DNA of 64,000 bases from Paenibacillus sp. DMB5 (GCF_001517085.1 NZ_LRAC01000140.1:124001-188000); one strand, 5' to 3'. Positions 1-7,119 are shown, numbered from the stretch's first letter. Numbers and translations: made by a program. The notes: a model not told the origin generated them from the sequence alone.

Positions 1-689
1 TTTTGCAGGGTGTGCAGCAGGTTTTTATATACGACCATTTGCCGGGTCTGGCTGTATTTTGCCCTGCGCAGCTGTTTCTGTTCCTCCTCGAAGAGGGCAT
101 ACTTATCGGCCAGCGACTTGATCGAGCCTTCCAGCGCATTTTTTTCATCCCGGAACACACTTTCCTTCATCTCATGCGAGACTGCGGTCCGCAGCAGCAG
201 TGACAGGCTGGTAAAAACATTCTCGATCTGCTGGATGTACTGCTTGCGCGGCTTGGGCGGGAATACGCTGATATTTATAAGAAATGCAGAGACAATCCCG
301 GTCAGTGTAAGCAAAAAGCGGGTCAGTGCGAACTCCCACTGCCCGGACGCCTCCATCACAGAGATTACAGTAACCAGAGTCAGGCCGATGGTGTCAGCTC
401 GGTTCATTTTCATACTGATCATAATAACCAGAATACATACAAGTCCTACTGCAATCGGTTCATTAGACAGGAGCATCCCGCCCAGCAGCGCAATCACCGC
501 TCCCATGGTGCTCGTCTGGATCTGGTCCAGGAAATACCGCCATGAGCGGTAAATGGACGGCTGCATGGCAAATATTGCTGCTATGGCTGCGCCGACAGGA
601 GAAGAAAACTGCAGGAGTACAGATAAATAAAGGGCAAGCGTAACTGCCATTCCTGTTTTTAATATGCGGGCGCCAAAAGCCAAATCCAT
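1..689 (-). CDS. Aromatic acid exporter family (FUSC-like) membrane protein, C-terminus outside window
   Basis: Partial gene: the start codon is at 689 and the frame is still open at base 1, so about 229 N-terminal residues are visible. They begin MDLAFGARILKTGMAVTLAL and contain several hydrophobic segments in roughly the first 140 residues (for example around MQPSIYRSWRYFLDQIQTS and the MISMKMNRADTIGLTLVTV stretch), followed by a charged cytoplasmic helical region. This is the layout of the ArAE_1/DUF939 group of the aromatic acid exporter (FUSC) superfamily, thought to export small organic acids; the substrate is unknown. The ribosome site AGGAGG sits directly before the start and directly after the last of three 64-bp repeats, so the repeats form its mRNA leader. 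Family assignment is good; function is inferred. Confidence 0.8.
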   Translation of the reverse strand, partial: MDLAFGARILKTGMAVTLALYLSVLLQFSSPVGAAIAAIFAMQPSIYRSWRYFLDQIQTSTMGAVIALLGGMLLSNEPIAVGLVCILVIMISMKMNRADTIGLTLVTVISVMEASGQWEFALTRFLLTLTGIVSAFLINISVFPPKPRKQYIQQIENVFTSLSLLLRTAVSHEMKESVFRDEKNALEGSIKSLADKYALFEEEQKQLRRAKYSQTRQMVVYKNLLHTLQ

Positions 690-700
690 CCCTCCTAAAG

Positions 701-892
701 TTTTGCATAGCATATGCATCCAATGTAGTTCTTCGGCAAAACTGCTTCGGAAGCATACGCTTAGTTTTGCATAGCATATGCATCCAATGTAGTTCTTCGG
801 CAAAACTGCTTCGGAAGCATACGCTTAGTTTTGCATAGCATATGCATCCAATGTAATTCCTCGGCAAAACTCGTTTTCGGAGCATTCATCTA
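701..892 (-). repeat. Three tandem 64-bp repeats in the leader of the exporter gene
   Basis: Copies start at 701, 765 and 829, exactly 64 bp apart. The first two are identical; the third diverges in its last ~24 bases. Each copy contains AGTTTTGC and its inverse GCAAAACT (arms 8 bp), the palindrome GCATATGC, and the odd palindrome GCTTCGGAAGC, so each unit can fold on its own. The array ends at the AGGAGG ribosome site of the gene at 1-689. Function is unknown. Confidence 0.9.
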
Positions 893-910
893 AAGTTTGT
901 TCACATCCGT

Positions 911-938
911 TATGTATATCCTGTAAGTCTTCCGTCAA
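911..938 (-). promoter_or_regulatory. Candidate sigma-A promoter for the exporter gene
   Basis: On the minus strand, TTGACG (933-938) is followed after 16 bp by TACATA (911-916). Initiation here would give a leader of about 215 nt that contains the complete 64-bp repeat array. Confidence 0.4.
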
Positions 939-1077
939 TCTCTATAGGGTACATATGTAATTACCCATGAACCATGCCGGCGAATTTTTAGACAGGCTTA
1001 AGCCAAGCTTCATGTTTCTTTCAGCTTTCCGGTAATACTGTGTACGGAAGTACCATTCCATCCCAAGAGGTGAACGC

Positions 1078-1572
1078 ATGAGCAACAAGATCAGAAGAAT
1101 TGCAGCATTTACGGCAGCCGTCATGCTCTGCCTGGCTCCGGCCGCTGCTTATGCCGAGACAGTTCCAGGCAGTACGCCTACACCGGCAGCAGACCATACC
1201 AGCCCCGGAAAAGAGCAGCCGTCACATCCGCATCACAGCAAGGGCCTGAAAACAGGCGGGCATTTTATCCTGGGCGAAACCGCTAGGCTTCTTGAAATGG
1301 ACCGCCGGGAGCTTATGGACAGCCTGAGAAACGGACAAACCCTTTACAGTCTGGCCAAGGAAAAAAAGGGCTGGAGCGAGGACCAGTACATTCAGAAGCT
1401 GAGTGAAGCTGCCAGCCTCAAGCTGGACGAATCCCTCGAGGAGGGCCAGCTGACCAAGGAAGAAGTCAAAAAGCTGAAAGCAGGACTTCCGGCATTGCTG
1501 AAGCTTAGCATTTCTGCTGCCGCCAATTCGCATAAAGGTAATCCTGGAAAGCCGGCAGTACCGGTCCAATAA
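1078..1572 (+). CDS. Secreted protein of unknown function with helical C-terminal domain
   Basis: 164 residues. The N-terminus has a classical signal peptide (basic MSNKIRR, hydrophobic core, cleavage likely after AYAE). It is followed by a low-complexity Pro/Thr/His linker containing SHPHHSKG, then a helical charged domain with the pattern ARLLEMDRRELMDSLRNGQT. That pattern resembles small repeat domains common in secreted Firmicute proteins, in which a helix-turn-helix-like unit is followed by a basic helix. The start is preceded by AGAGGTG. It is divergent from the exporter gene and ends in its own terminator. No specific function is claimed; the role is probably at the cell surface. Confidence 0.7.
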   Translation: MSNKIRRIAAFTAAVMLCLAPAAAYAETVPGSTPTPAADHTSPGKEQPSHPHHSKGLKTGGHFILGETARLLEMDRRELMDSLRNGQTLYSLAKEKKGWSEDQYIQKLSEAASLKLDESLEEGQLTKEEVKKLKAGLPALLKLSISAAANSHKGNPGKPAVPVQ

Positions 1573-1578
1573 GCCGCG

Positions 1579-1628
1579 ATACGGACACCCTTGCCTGTAC
1601 AGGCTGACGGTGTCCGTATTTTATTTAT
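1579..1628 (+). terminator. Intrinsic terminator after the secreted-protein gene
   Basis: An 11-bp perfect stem, ATACGGACACC (1579-1589) and GGTGTCCGTAT (1609-1619), is followed by a T-rich stretch. Confidence 0.85.
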
Positions 1629-1639
1629 ACAGAAAGGCT

Positions 1640-2284
1640 TTATTTCCGCTGCCGGGTATTCTGGTAAGCTTCAAAGCAGGCAACCGACAGCATCAGCCAG
1701 GCGCCGCTTGCCGCATATCCGCCTATCACATCGCTGGGATAATGGACCCCCAGATAGATCCGGCTCCAACCGATGCCAAGGGTCATAAGTACAGTGAACA
1801 GAATCAGTATAAGCCTTTCTCTTTTCCGCCGCATATGACGCCAGAGCAGGTATGCCAAGGCCCCGTATAAGGAGAAGGCAGCCATGGAATGACCGCTCGG
1901 AAAGCTGTAGCCAGCCTGTTCGATCAGGCGGTGAATACTCGGACGCTCCCGTTGAAACCACAGCTTGAGCCAGGTATTCAGCAGCTGGGAGCCTAAGCCC
2001 ACCCAGAGGAACAGAACGAGCTCCATCCGGTGCTTCAGTACAAAAAAGAGCATCACCATGGTAACAAGTGAAATCGTAACCGCCAGCTTCGATGAGCCGA
2101 CAAGTGACAGGCTTTTAGCCAAAGAAGTCAATCCTGGCGACTCCGCTGATTGTACGGCATGAATGATGGAATTGTCAAAATAGGCCGTCTTGTTCAGTGC
2201 CACAAGCAGCGCAATGACGGCAAAACCTAATGCAAACCATAAAGAGAACCGGAATCCTCTGGACCATCTGCGGTATTGAAACAT
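1640..2284 (-). CDS. PAP2-family phosphatase (membrane lipid phosphatase)
   Basis: 214 residues with about six membrane segments. All three acid-phosphatase signature blocks are present in order: KLWFQRERP (KX6RP) near residue 110, PSGH near residue 130, and SRIYLGVHYPSD (SRX5HX3D) near residue 180. These are the phosphate-binding and catalytic residues of the PAP2 superfamily, which acts on phosphatidylglycerophosphate or undecaprenyl pyrophosphate on the outer face of the membrane. Which lipid is used cannot be read from sequence. The length fits the PgpB/BcrC-like group. An AAGGGG motif precedes the start. It converges on the secreted-protein gene and is divergent from the Hfq-like gene. 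Confidence 0.9.
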   Translation of the reverse strand: MFQYRRWSRGFRFSLWFALGFAVIALLVALNKTAYFDNSIIHAVQSAESPGLTSLAKSLSLVGSSKLAVTISLVTMVMLFFVLKHRMELVLFLWVGLGSQLLNTWLKLWFQRERPSIHRLIEQAGYSFPSGHSMAAFSLYGALAYLLWRHMRRKRERLILILFTVLMTLGIGWSRIYLGVHYPSDVIGGYAASGAWLMLSVACFEAYQNTRQRK

Positions 2285-2321
2285 AACAAACCCCTTGTCT
2301 GATACGTATTCTGTGAAGACG

Positions 2322-2352
2322 TTGCCTGAGAACCGTCTTGCCGTGATATAAT
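2322..2352 (+). promoter_or_regulatory. Candidate promoter of the Hfq-like gene
   Basis: TATAAT at 2347-2352 is a perfect -10 box. The best -35 upstream is TTGCCT at 2322-2327, spaced 19 bp, so the -35 is weak. Confidence 0.45.
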
Positions 2353-2394
2353 GGGACAGGAAGACAATTCATATAAAGATGGAGTGCTGCCAAA

Positions 2395-2616
2395 GTGGAA
2401 AGTCTAAAGCTGCAGGAGCGTTTGTTGAACCAGTGCATTTCAACAAAGGTGCCCGTAACGATTTTTACAACTAACGGAGTCAAAATGCAGGGACTCGTCA
2501 CCTCTTACGACGCTTATACAATCACCCTGACAGGACAGGGCGACGGCAAACAGAACGTTTTGTTCAAATCAGCGGTCTCCACTGTTGTACCGCTCAAGCC
2601 AGTTTCGCTTAAATAG
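2395..2616 (+). CDS. hfq: Divergent Hfq-family (Sm-like) RNA-binding protein
   Basis: 73 residues starting at GTG, with GGAG ten bases upstream. It shows the Hfq fold layout: N-terminal helix LQERLLNQ, Sm1 strand block VPVTIFTTNGVKMQGLV, and Sm2 block ending in FKSAVSTVVP. In canonical Hfq the Sm2 loop reads YKH and the proximal-face signature is QD; here these are FKS and QE, so residues that contact uridine-rich RNA ends are altered. Hfq hexamers bind small RNAs and mRNAs, although the role in Bacillus-type organisms is modest. It is a single gene with its own promoter, and three successive hairpins follow. Possibly a second, diverged paralogue of the genomic hfq. Confidence 0.8.
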   Translation: MESLKLQERLLNQCISTKVPVTIFTTNGVKMQGLVTSYDAYTITLTGQGDGKQNVLFKSAVSTVVPLKPVSLK

Positions 2617-2664
2617 GCAAGTAGAAACGGCTTCGCCGTCCTTAAAAAGGCGGCAACCGTTTCT
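2617..2664. repeat. Dispersed hairpin element, copy A
   Basis: Compound inverted repeat: outer arms AGAAACGG (2623-2630) and CCGTTTCT (2657-2664), inner GCCGTCCTT against AAGGCGGC. It starts at the stop codon of the Hfq-like gene. A very similar element, with the same leading GGCAAG and the same outer arms, lies at 50303-50353. Confidence 0.75.
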
Positions 2665-2669
2665 GCGGG

Positions 2670-2716
2670 AAATATCAGACCTGTATAGATCTGCAAGTTT
2701 ATACTTTCTGATATTT
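2670..2716. other. Nested inverted repeat
   Basis: Outer arms AAATATCAGA (2670-2679) and TCTGATATTT (2707-2716) enclose inner arms GTATA (2682-2686) and TATAC (2700-2704). It lies directly after hairpin element A and before a terminator. Confidence 0.7.
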
Positions 2717-2720
2717 TTAA

Positions 2721-2759
2721 AAGGAACACCGGAGCCAGCCCTTCCGGTGTTCCTTTTTT
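2721..2759 (+). terminator. Intrinsic terminator after the Hfq-like gene
   Basis: A 13-bp perfect stem, AAGGAACACCGGA (2721-2733) and TCCGGTGTTCCTT (2743-2755), runs into a T tract. Confidence 0.9.
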
Positions 2760-2786
2760 GGTCAATCAGTATGAAGCCGGCCTGAA

Positions 2787-3893
2787 TCAGGCAGGAAATA
2801 CTGCCGGCTTAACACAAACCGGCTTGGACGTCTTCGCTTCGTTACCGGTAAAGGTCAACCGTCCGGTAGCTTGATCGAGAGAGAATACAACCAGGTTATT
2901 GCCGTCACGGTTGGCTACAATCAGATATTCACCATCCGGTGTAACAGTGAAGTGGCGCGGATGACCTCCACGTGTAGACACATGCTGGGCCAGCGTAAGC
3001 TCTGCCGTTTCAGCATTCACTGCATAGACCACAATACTGTCATGCCCGCGGTTCGAGCCATACAGGAAGCGTCCGTCCGCCGAGAAGGCAATCTCTGCAC
3101 ATCCGTTATTTTTATAAGAATAATCATCCGGCAGCGTAGGCACAGTAACTACTGTCTTCAAGGTTCCTGACTCGCTGTCATACAGGAAAGAGGTGACTGT
3201 GCTGTTCAGCTCGTTAATGACATAGGCGGACTTGCCGTCCGGATGGAATACAAAATGACGGGGGCCTGCTCCTGCCTCCACCTTGATTTCACCTTGAACC
3301 TCAAGCGTATTTGCATCCCGGTTGACCCGGTAAGTACGGATCAGGTCCAGGCCGAGATCGGAGACAAACAGGAAACGCTCGTCCGGACTGAAAACAGCCG
3401 AATGGGGATGCGGCTTCTCCTGGCCAGGCACTGTTCCTTTGCCCGTATGTACAGCAGTATCGGTCAGGCGCACCGGCGTGCCGTCAGCATCTGTACTCAG
3501 CAAGCCTACAAGGCCGCCATGATAGCTGCATACAACGATAACTTCGCCAGCGGCATCCCTGTTAATATGACAGGTTGTCGTCTGTCCTGCTTCTGAAGCA
3601 GGCATTGTGGCAATCCGGTTCAGCTCTGTCAGGCTGCCTGTCTGCGGATCAATAGCAAGGGTTACGACCTCGCCCTCTTTAACCCCGTCACTGTTAAGCT
3701 TCTCGCCAATCGCATACAGCCGGTTCTTTGCAGTATCTACATTAACAAAGGTAGGATTGGCGATGCCCTGCACACTGTCCAGCAGCTTCAGCGTACCTCC
3801 TGCCTCCCCGTCAAACGCATATACTTGTACCCCGTTATCCTCAGCACTCGCATAGGAGCCGGTAAACAACAATAGTCTGGAATTTTCTTTCAT
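2787..3893 (-). CDS. Lactonase-family beta-propeller protein (6-phosphogluconolactonase-like)
   Basis: 368 residues starting MKENSRLLLFTGSYAS; the ATG at 3893 is chosen because GGAGG lies just upstream, rather than the longer frame from 3950. Repeated blade motifs such as PHPHSAVFSPDERFLFVSD, GPRHFVFHPDGKSAYV and GHPRHFTVTPDGEYL mark a seven-bladed propeller of the YkgB/Pgl lactonase family (Pfam Lactonase). In bacteria this family hydrolyses 6-phosphogluconolactone in the oxidative pentose phosphate pathway; some members act on other lactones. There is no signal peptide, so it is cytoplasmic. It is a single gene divergent from a LytTR regulator whose promoter has a catabolite-repression site. 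Confidence 0.88.
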   Translation of the reverse strand: MKENSRLLLFTGSYASAEDNGVQVYAFDGEAGGTLKLLDSVQGIANPTFVNVDTAKNRLYAIGEKLNSDGVKEGEVVTLAIDPQTGSLTELNRIATMPASEAGQTTTCHINRDAAGEVIVVCSYHGGLVGLLSTDADGTPVRLTDTAVHTGKGTVPGQEKPHPHSAVFSPDERFLFVSDLGLDLIRTYRVNRDANTLEVQGEIKVEAGAGPRHFVFHPDGKSAYVINELNSTVTSFLYDSESGTLKTVVTVPTLPDDYSYKNNGCAEIAFSADGRFLYGSNRGHDSIVVYAVNAETAELTLAQHVSTRGGHPRHFTVTPDGEYLIVANRDGNNLVVFSLDQATGRLTFTGNEAKTSKPVCVKPAVFPA

Positions 3894-4042
3894 CTCGGTT
3901 TTCCTCCTCCATAAGTCCATCCGGTGTTTTATATGCAGCCTGGCTCTCATTCAAACTACAGCCATCTTTATAATTTACATTTTTTCAGCGTCTATGACAA
4001 ATGCAACGGAAAAAATGACAAAAAACATTTCAAAAATAAGAC

Positions 4043-4071
4043 TTCTCAAAGAATTAAGAATATGCTATAAT
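4043..4071 (+). promoter_or_regulatory. Candidate promoter of the LytTR gene
   Basis: A perfect TATAAT (4066-4071) with a weak -35, TTCTCA (4043-4048), 17 bp upstream. The start of transcription would fall inside the cre site that follows. Confidence 0.55.
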
Positions 4072-4084
4072 GAAAGCGCTAACA
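4071..4084. promoter_or_regulatory. cre site (CcpA operator)
   Basis: TGAAAGCGCTAACA matches the consensus TGWNANCGNTNWCA at every defined position and overlaps the last base of the -10 box. In Bacillus-type organisms this position gives CcpA roadblock repression in the presence of preferred sugars. Confidence 0.75.
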
Positions 4085-4118
4085 CGCGTCGTTAAAATTG
4101 TATAAAGGGGGAACACGA

Positions 4119-4454
4119 ATGAGCAGCCTGCTGGAAGCCAGAAATGTATATGAGGACTTCGAGGTGGAAACAGACATTCTGTTCTTTAAGGTCGGGGACC
4201 ATGATCTGGTCATTTTTCACGGCAGAAACTATAACATTAAAAAGAGAATGACTGCCGAGCAATTAAACCGTTTGCTGTCGAATTCCAGTTACTATCATGT
4301 TTACGGAGGCTGCTATGTAAATCTGAACAAGATCAGCGCCATTGAAGACGACTGCATCTATTTCGGAGAGAAGGGCCTTTACGCCAAAAATGTCCGTGTT
4401 CCCAGACGGAAACAGGAAAGCATACGCCATCTGCTGAAAGGGCTTACTACTTGA
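4119..4454 (+). CDS. Single-domain LytTR DNA-binding regulator
   Basis: 111 residues; ATG at 4119 is chosen because AAAGGGGG lies directly upstream. The second half shows the LytTR signature: YYHVYGGCYVNLNKISAIED followed by VRVPRRKQESIRHLL, the beta-rich DNA-binding domain that in AgrA and LytR contacts repeats in the promoter. There is no receiver domain, so its signal, if any, must come from protein partners or expression level. Its promoter is overlapped by a perfect cre site, so it is probably expressed when preferred sugars are absent. It is divergent from the lactonase gene, and a regulatory link is possible but unproven. Confidence 0.8.
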   Translation: MSSLLEARNVYEDFEVETDILFFKVGDHDLVIFHGRNYNIKKRMTAEQLNRLLSNSSYYHVYGGCYVNLNKISAIEDDCIYFGEKGLYAKNVRVPRRKQESIRHLLKGLTT

Positions 4455-4514
4455 GCAAGGATTTGAATGCAGAAACAGGCTGACCTTATGCAATCTAATG
4501 ACTTCTGCCAACAA

Positions 4515-4553
4515 GCCGGAGCGCACGGGAATCCCCTGCCTCCGGCTTTTTTC
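4515..4553 (+). terminator. Intrinsic terminator after the LytTR gene
   Basis: Stem GCCGGA (4515-4520) and TCCGGC (4541-4546), followed by TTTTTTCC. Confidence 0.75.
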
Positions 4554-4681
4554 CTTTATCTTAATAAAAACTTAAAAAGCGTTTTTGCTTTTTTATACTT
4601 TCTTAAGGTTTGGAATCGGAATTTCTGGTAAAGTTGTAGAAAGACAGGCATCACCTATACCGAAGGGAGTCATTAATTATA

Positions 4682-5896
4682 ATGGACAAAAAAGAATTTG
4701 AAACAAATGAGCAATTGAACAACAACGCAACATCCGAAGAGACTGACGCTTCCGCAAACACCAATGAAGCACCAGTGGAAGCTGAAACGGTTCCTGCAGC
4801 GGCAGAAGAAACTGTTACTGCAGCACATGAACCGGTTGAACCAGCTAATAATGCAGCAGCAGATGTAACACCTGAAGCTGTTCCTGTGATGAGCAAGGTT
4901 GGCGGCGGCAATACTCCTCCCTCCTCCCCTAAAGGCGGCAAAGGCTGGATGATCGCATCGATCGTTCTTGCAGCAGCACTGATTATAGTATTAATCAAAC
5001 CGCCTTTCCAGAAAGATGACAGCAGCGTTGCAGTGGCTACCGTCAATGGTACCGATATTACCAAAGCGCAGCTGTATGATAAGCTGGTTGAAGCAGGCGG
5101 CGAATCGACCCTGCAGAACCTGATTACAACTACGCTTGTAGACCAGGAAGCCAAGAAAGCCAACATTACAGTTACCGACGAAGACATCAATGCTGAAATT
5201 GAAGACCTGAAAACCCAGTTTGGCGGTGAAGATGCACTGAATGCCGCACTGGCCCAAAGCTCCATGACGATTGATGATCTGAAGGCGCAAATGCCGCTGC
5301 AGGTTGAGATCCGCAAGCTGCTTGAGCCTAAGGTTACCGTTACCGATGAAGACATTACAACCTACTTTAATGATAATAAAGCCACCTTTAACCAGGAAGC
5401 AGAAGTACAAGCTTCCCATATCCTGGTTGCTACCAAGGAAGAAGCCGATGCGATTGTCAAGCAGCTTAAAGAGGGCGCTGATTTCGCTACCCTGGCTCAG
5501 GAGAAGTCTTCCGACACCGGTTCAAAGGACAACGGCGGGGATCTCGGGTTCTTCAAAAAGGGAGACATGGTTCCAGCGTTCTCTGATGCTGCCTTTGCCC
5601 TCAAAGTCGGTGAAACCAGCGGTGCTGTGAAGAGTGATTACGGCTACCATGTTATCAAGGTAACGGACCGCAAGGACGCTCATGAATACACGCTGGAAGA
5701 AAAGAAAGACGAAATCAAAAAGACCCTGATTTCCCAGAAGGTGTCCGAGATGTCCTCCACCTGGCTGCAGGATCTGACTACAAACGCTAAGATTACCAAC
5801 ACCCTTACTGATGAGCCGGAAGCCTCTGCAACACCGGAAGCCTCTGCTGCAGCCTCCGATTCCCCGGAAGCAACAGAAGCACCTGCAGCTAAATAA
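4682..5896 (+). CDS. Membrane-anchored PrsA-like foldase with parvulin domain
   Basis: 404 residues. Residues 1-90 are an acidic Ala/Glu-rich cytoplasmic segment, 91-108 a single membrane span (MIASIVLAAALIIVLI), then a SurA/PrsA-type N-terminal helical chaperone region, a parvulin PPIase domain at about 235-330 (ASHILVATKEEADAIV, NGGDLGFFKKGDMVPAF, YGYHVIKVTDRK), and a Pro/Ala/Ser-rich C-terminus. PrsA proteins help secreted proteins fold outside the membrane. Unlike B. subtilis PrsA there is no lipobox, so anchoring is by an N-terminal span with an unusually long cytoplasmic acidic tail. A GAAGGGAG ribosome site precedes the start. It is a single gene with its own terminator. Confidence 0.88.
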   Translation: MDKKEFETNEQLNNNATSEETDASANTNEAPVEAETVPAAAEETVTAAHEPVEPANNAAADVTPEAVPVMSKVGGGNTPPSSPKGGKGWMIASIVLAAALIIVLIKPPFQKDDSSVAVATVNGTDITKAQLYDKLVEAGGESTLQNLITTTLVDQEAKKANITVTDEDINAEIEDLKTQFGGEDALNAALAQSSMTIDDLKAQMPLQVEIRKLLEPKVTVTDEDITTYFNDNKATFNQEAEVQASHILVATKEEADAIVKQLKEGADFATLAQEKSSDTGSKDNGGDLGFFKKGDMVPAFSDAAFALKVGETSGAVKSDYGYHVIKVTDRKDAHEYTLEEKKDEIKKTLISQKVSEMSSTWLQDLTTNAKITNTLTDEPEASATPEASAAASDSPEATEAPAAK

Positions 5897-5911
5897 GCTG
5901 ATCAAATGACA

Positions 5912-5949
5912 AAAGGACCAGACGGTTAACAAAACCGCTGGTCCTTTTT
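5912..5949 (+). terminator. Intrinsic terminator after the foldase gene
   Basis: Long stem AAAGGACCAG-CGGTT paired with AACCG-CTGGTCCTTT, followed by T residues. Confidence 0.85.
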
Positions 5950-5978
5950 ATGCTGCCGGTTTAAGCTGACAGCAATTG

Positions 5979-6173
5979 CTATGTGTTTTTCTTGCGGATC
6001 TGCTTGTCGTGATTCTCGCCCCACTCTTTGGCCTGTGCTGTGGCAATAGCAATGGCCCGTCCTTCATCGTATCCGTCTTCCAGCAGCGCATTGGCGATTT
6101 CAATCGCCTTGTTGCGCACCGGTGCCATGAAATTCTTCAGGGAATCCGGATAGTTATCCTTGTTCCAAGGCAT
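5979..6173 (-). CDS. Small conserved protein of unknown function
   Basis: 64 residues starting MPWNKDNYPDSLKNF and containing AIEIANALLEDGYDEGRAIA, a helical acidic/basic pattern found in short uncharacterised proteins of Bacillus and Paenibacillus. There is no signal peptide or membrane segment. The ribosome site TAAGGAGG lies within the 3' arm of a 17-bp hairpin (6179-6228) that separates this gene from the nitroreductase gene upstream, so its translation may depend on unfolding that hairpin. No function is claimed. Confidence 0.7.
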   Translation of the reverse strand: MPWNKDNYPDSLKNFMAPVRNKAIEIANALLEDGYDEGRAIAIATAQAKEWGENHDKQIRKKNT

Positions 6174-6178
6174 AACAA

Positions 6179-6228
6179 AAACCTCCTTAATCAGGTTATA
6201 GTACTACTTATCCTGAATAAGGAGGTTT
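6179..6228 (-). promoter_or_regulatory. Hairpin sequestering a ribosome site; possibly also a terminator
   Basis: Arms 6179-6195 and 6212-6228 pair at 16 of 17 positions around a 16-nt loop. In minus-strand RNA the 3' arm contains AAGGAGG, the ribosome site of the gene at 5979-6173, and runs into five T residues just before its start codon. It could therefore terminate nitroreductase transcription, block translation of the small gene, or both. Confidence 0.7.
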
Positions 6229-6248
6229 CAAACAGTTATGGCCGGTGC

Positions 6249-6848
6249 TTATTTAAGCACTTTTACACGCTCTTCAATCGGCTGGAATTCTTTAGGTCCC
6301 GGTGCGGTAACCGTCTTGCCGAACGGCAGCTGGGCAATCAGCTTCCATTCTGCCGGAATGCCGAAGGTTTCCTTCACTTCATCGTCGATCAGCGGGTTGT
6401 AGTGTTGAAGCGAAGCGCCAAGACCGGCTTCGGAGAAGGCAGTCCAGACTACATATTGCAGAATACCCGAGGACTGATTCGACCAAATCGGGAAATTGTC
6501 AGCGTACAGCGCAAAATTCTCCTGCAGATTCTTCACAACAGCCTGATCCTCAAAAAACAGAACAGAGCCGTAACCTGCTTTGAACGAAGACAGCTTCTGG
6601 GCTGTACCTTCGAATTGCTCTGCCGGTACAATTTTGCGGAGCGTTTCAGCAGTGATATCCCACAGCTTATCATGCTGTTCGCCAAGCAGAACTACCGCTC
6701 TGGAGCTTTGGGAGTTAAAAGAAGTCGGGCTATGTAATACGGCCGCTTCAACAATTTCCTTAATTTGATCATCGGAGATCGGGGATTCCTTGCTGATTGC
6801 ATATACGGACCGTCTTGCTTCTACAGCTTCCAGAAAACTCTTAGACAT
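6249..6848 (-). CDS. Nitroreductase-family protein (Frm2/HBN1-like)
   Basis: 199 residues of the nitroreductase fold. The N-terminus has the FMN-contact pattern EAVEARRSVYAISKE, followed by VLHSPTSFNSQSSRAVVLLG, and the C-terminal half has ASLQHYNPLIDDEV and IAQLPFGK. This arrangement is typical of the Frm2/YdgI-like subgroup, small FMN-dependent oxidoreductases linked to oxidative, nitro-compound or fatty-acid stress. It is probably a cytoplasmic homodimer using NAD(P)H. The start is preceded by TGGAGGTAG. A palindrome in the leader (6871-6881) suggests control by a repressor, as is usual for MarR/HxlR-controlled nitroreductases. The substrate is unknown. Confidence 0.88.
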   Translation of the reverse strand: MSKSFLEAVEARRSVYAISKESPISDDQIKEIVEAAVLHSPTSFNSQSSRAVVLLGEQHDKLWDITAETLRKIVPAEQFEGTAQKLSSFKAGYGSVLFFEDQAVVKNLQENFALYADNFPIWSNQSSGILQYVVWTAFSEAGLGASLQHYNPLIDDEVKETFGIPAEWKLIAQLPFGKTVTAPGPKEFQPIEERVKVLK

Positions 6849-6870
6849 AAGATAACTACCTCCATTAAAT

Positions 6871-6881
6871 TTAGTAACTAA
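6871..6881. promoter_or_regulatory. Candidate operator of the nitroreductase gene
   Basis: Perfect odd palindrome TTAGTAACTAA 23 bp upstream of the nitroreductase start. Such sites are typical for MarR/HxlR-type redox-sensing repressors, but no regulator gene is adjacent. Confidence 0.35.
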
Positions 6882-7119
6882 CTTTTGTATATCTTAACAC
6901 TTCTATTCCGATAAAACAACATCTATTTCATATTTTTTCCTGCTGCTGTGATTGTATCCACCCTTATTCTCGCAGTAATCTGTTTGTTTATACGCTTTCC
7001 ACTATTTTCTATAATCACGGGAGCTTGATTCGAAACACCTGCCTGCCCATGCCGATATACAAAACCGCTGTAAATGCGCTACAATGGTTCAGCCATATTG
7101 TTGAAGGAAGGTCCTAACC

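Noticed and set aside
463..885. 140-codon minus-strand frame through the 64-bp repeats and into the exporter gene
   Set aside because: It lies in a different frame from the real exporter gene, whose membrane-protein sequence and ribosome site are convincing; the frame is an accident of the repeats.
701..892. Tandem repeats considered as a CRISPR array
   Set aside because: The repeats are contiguous, without unique spacers, and no cas genes are nearby.
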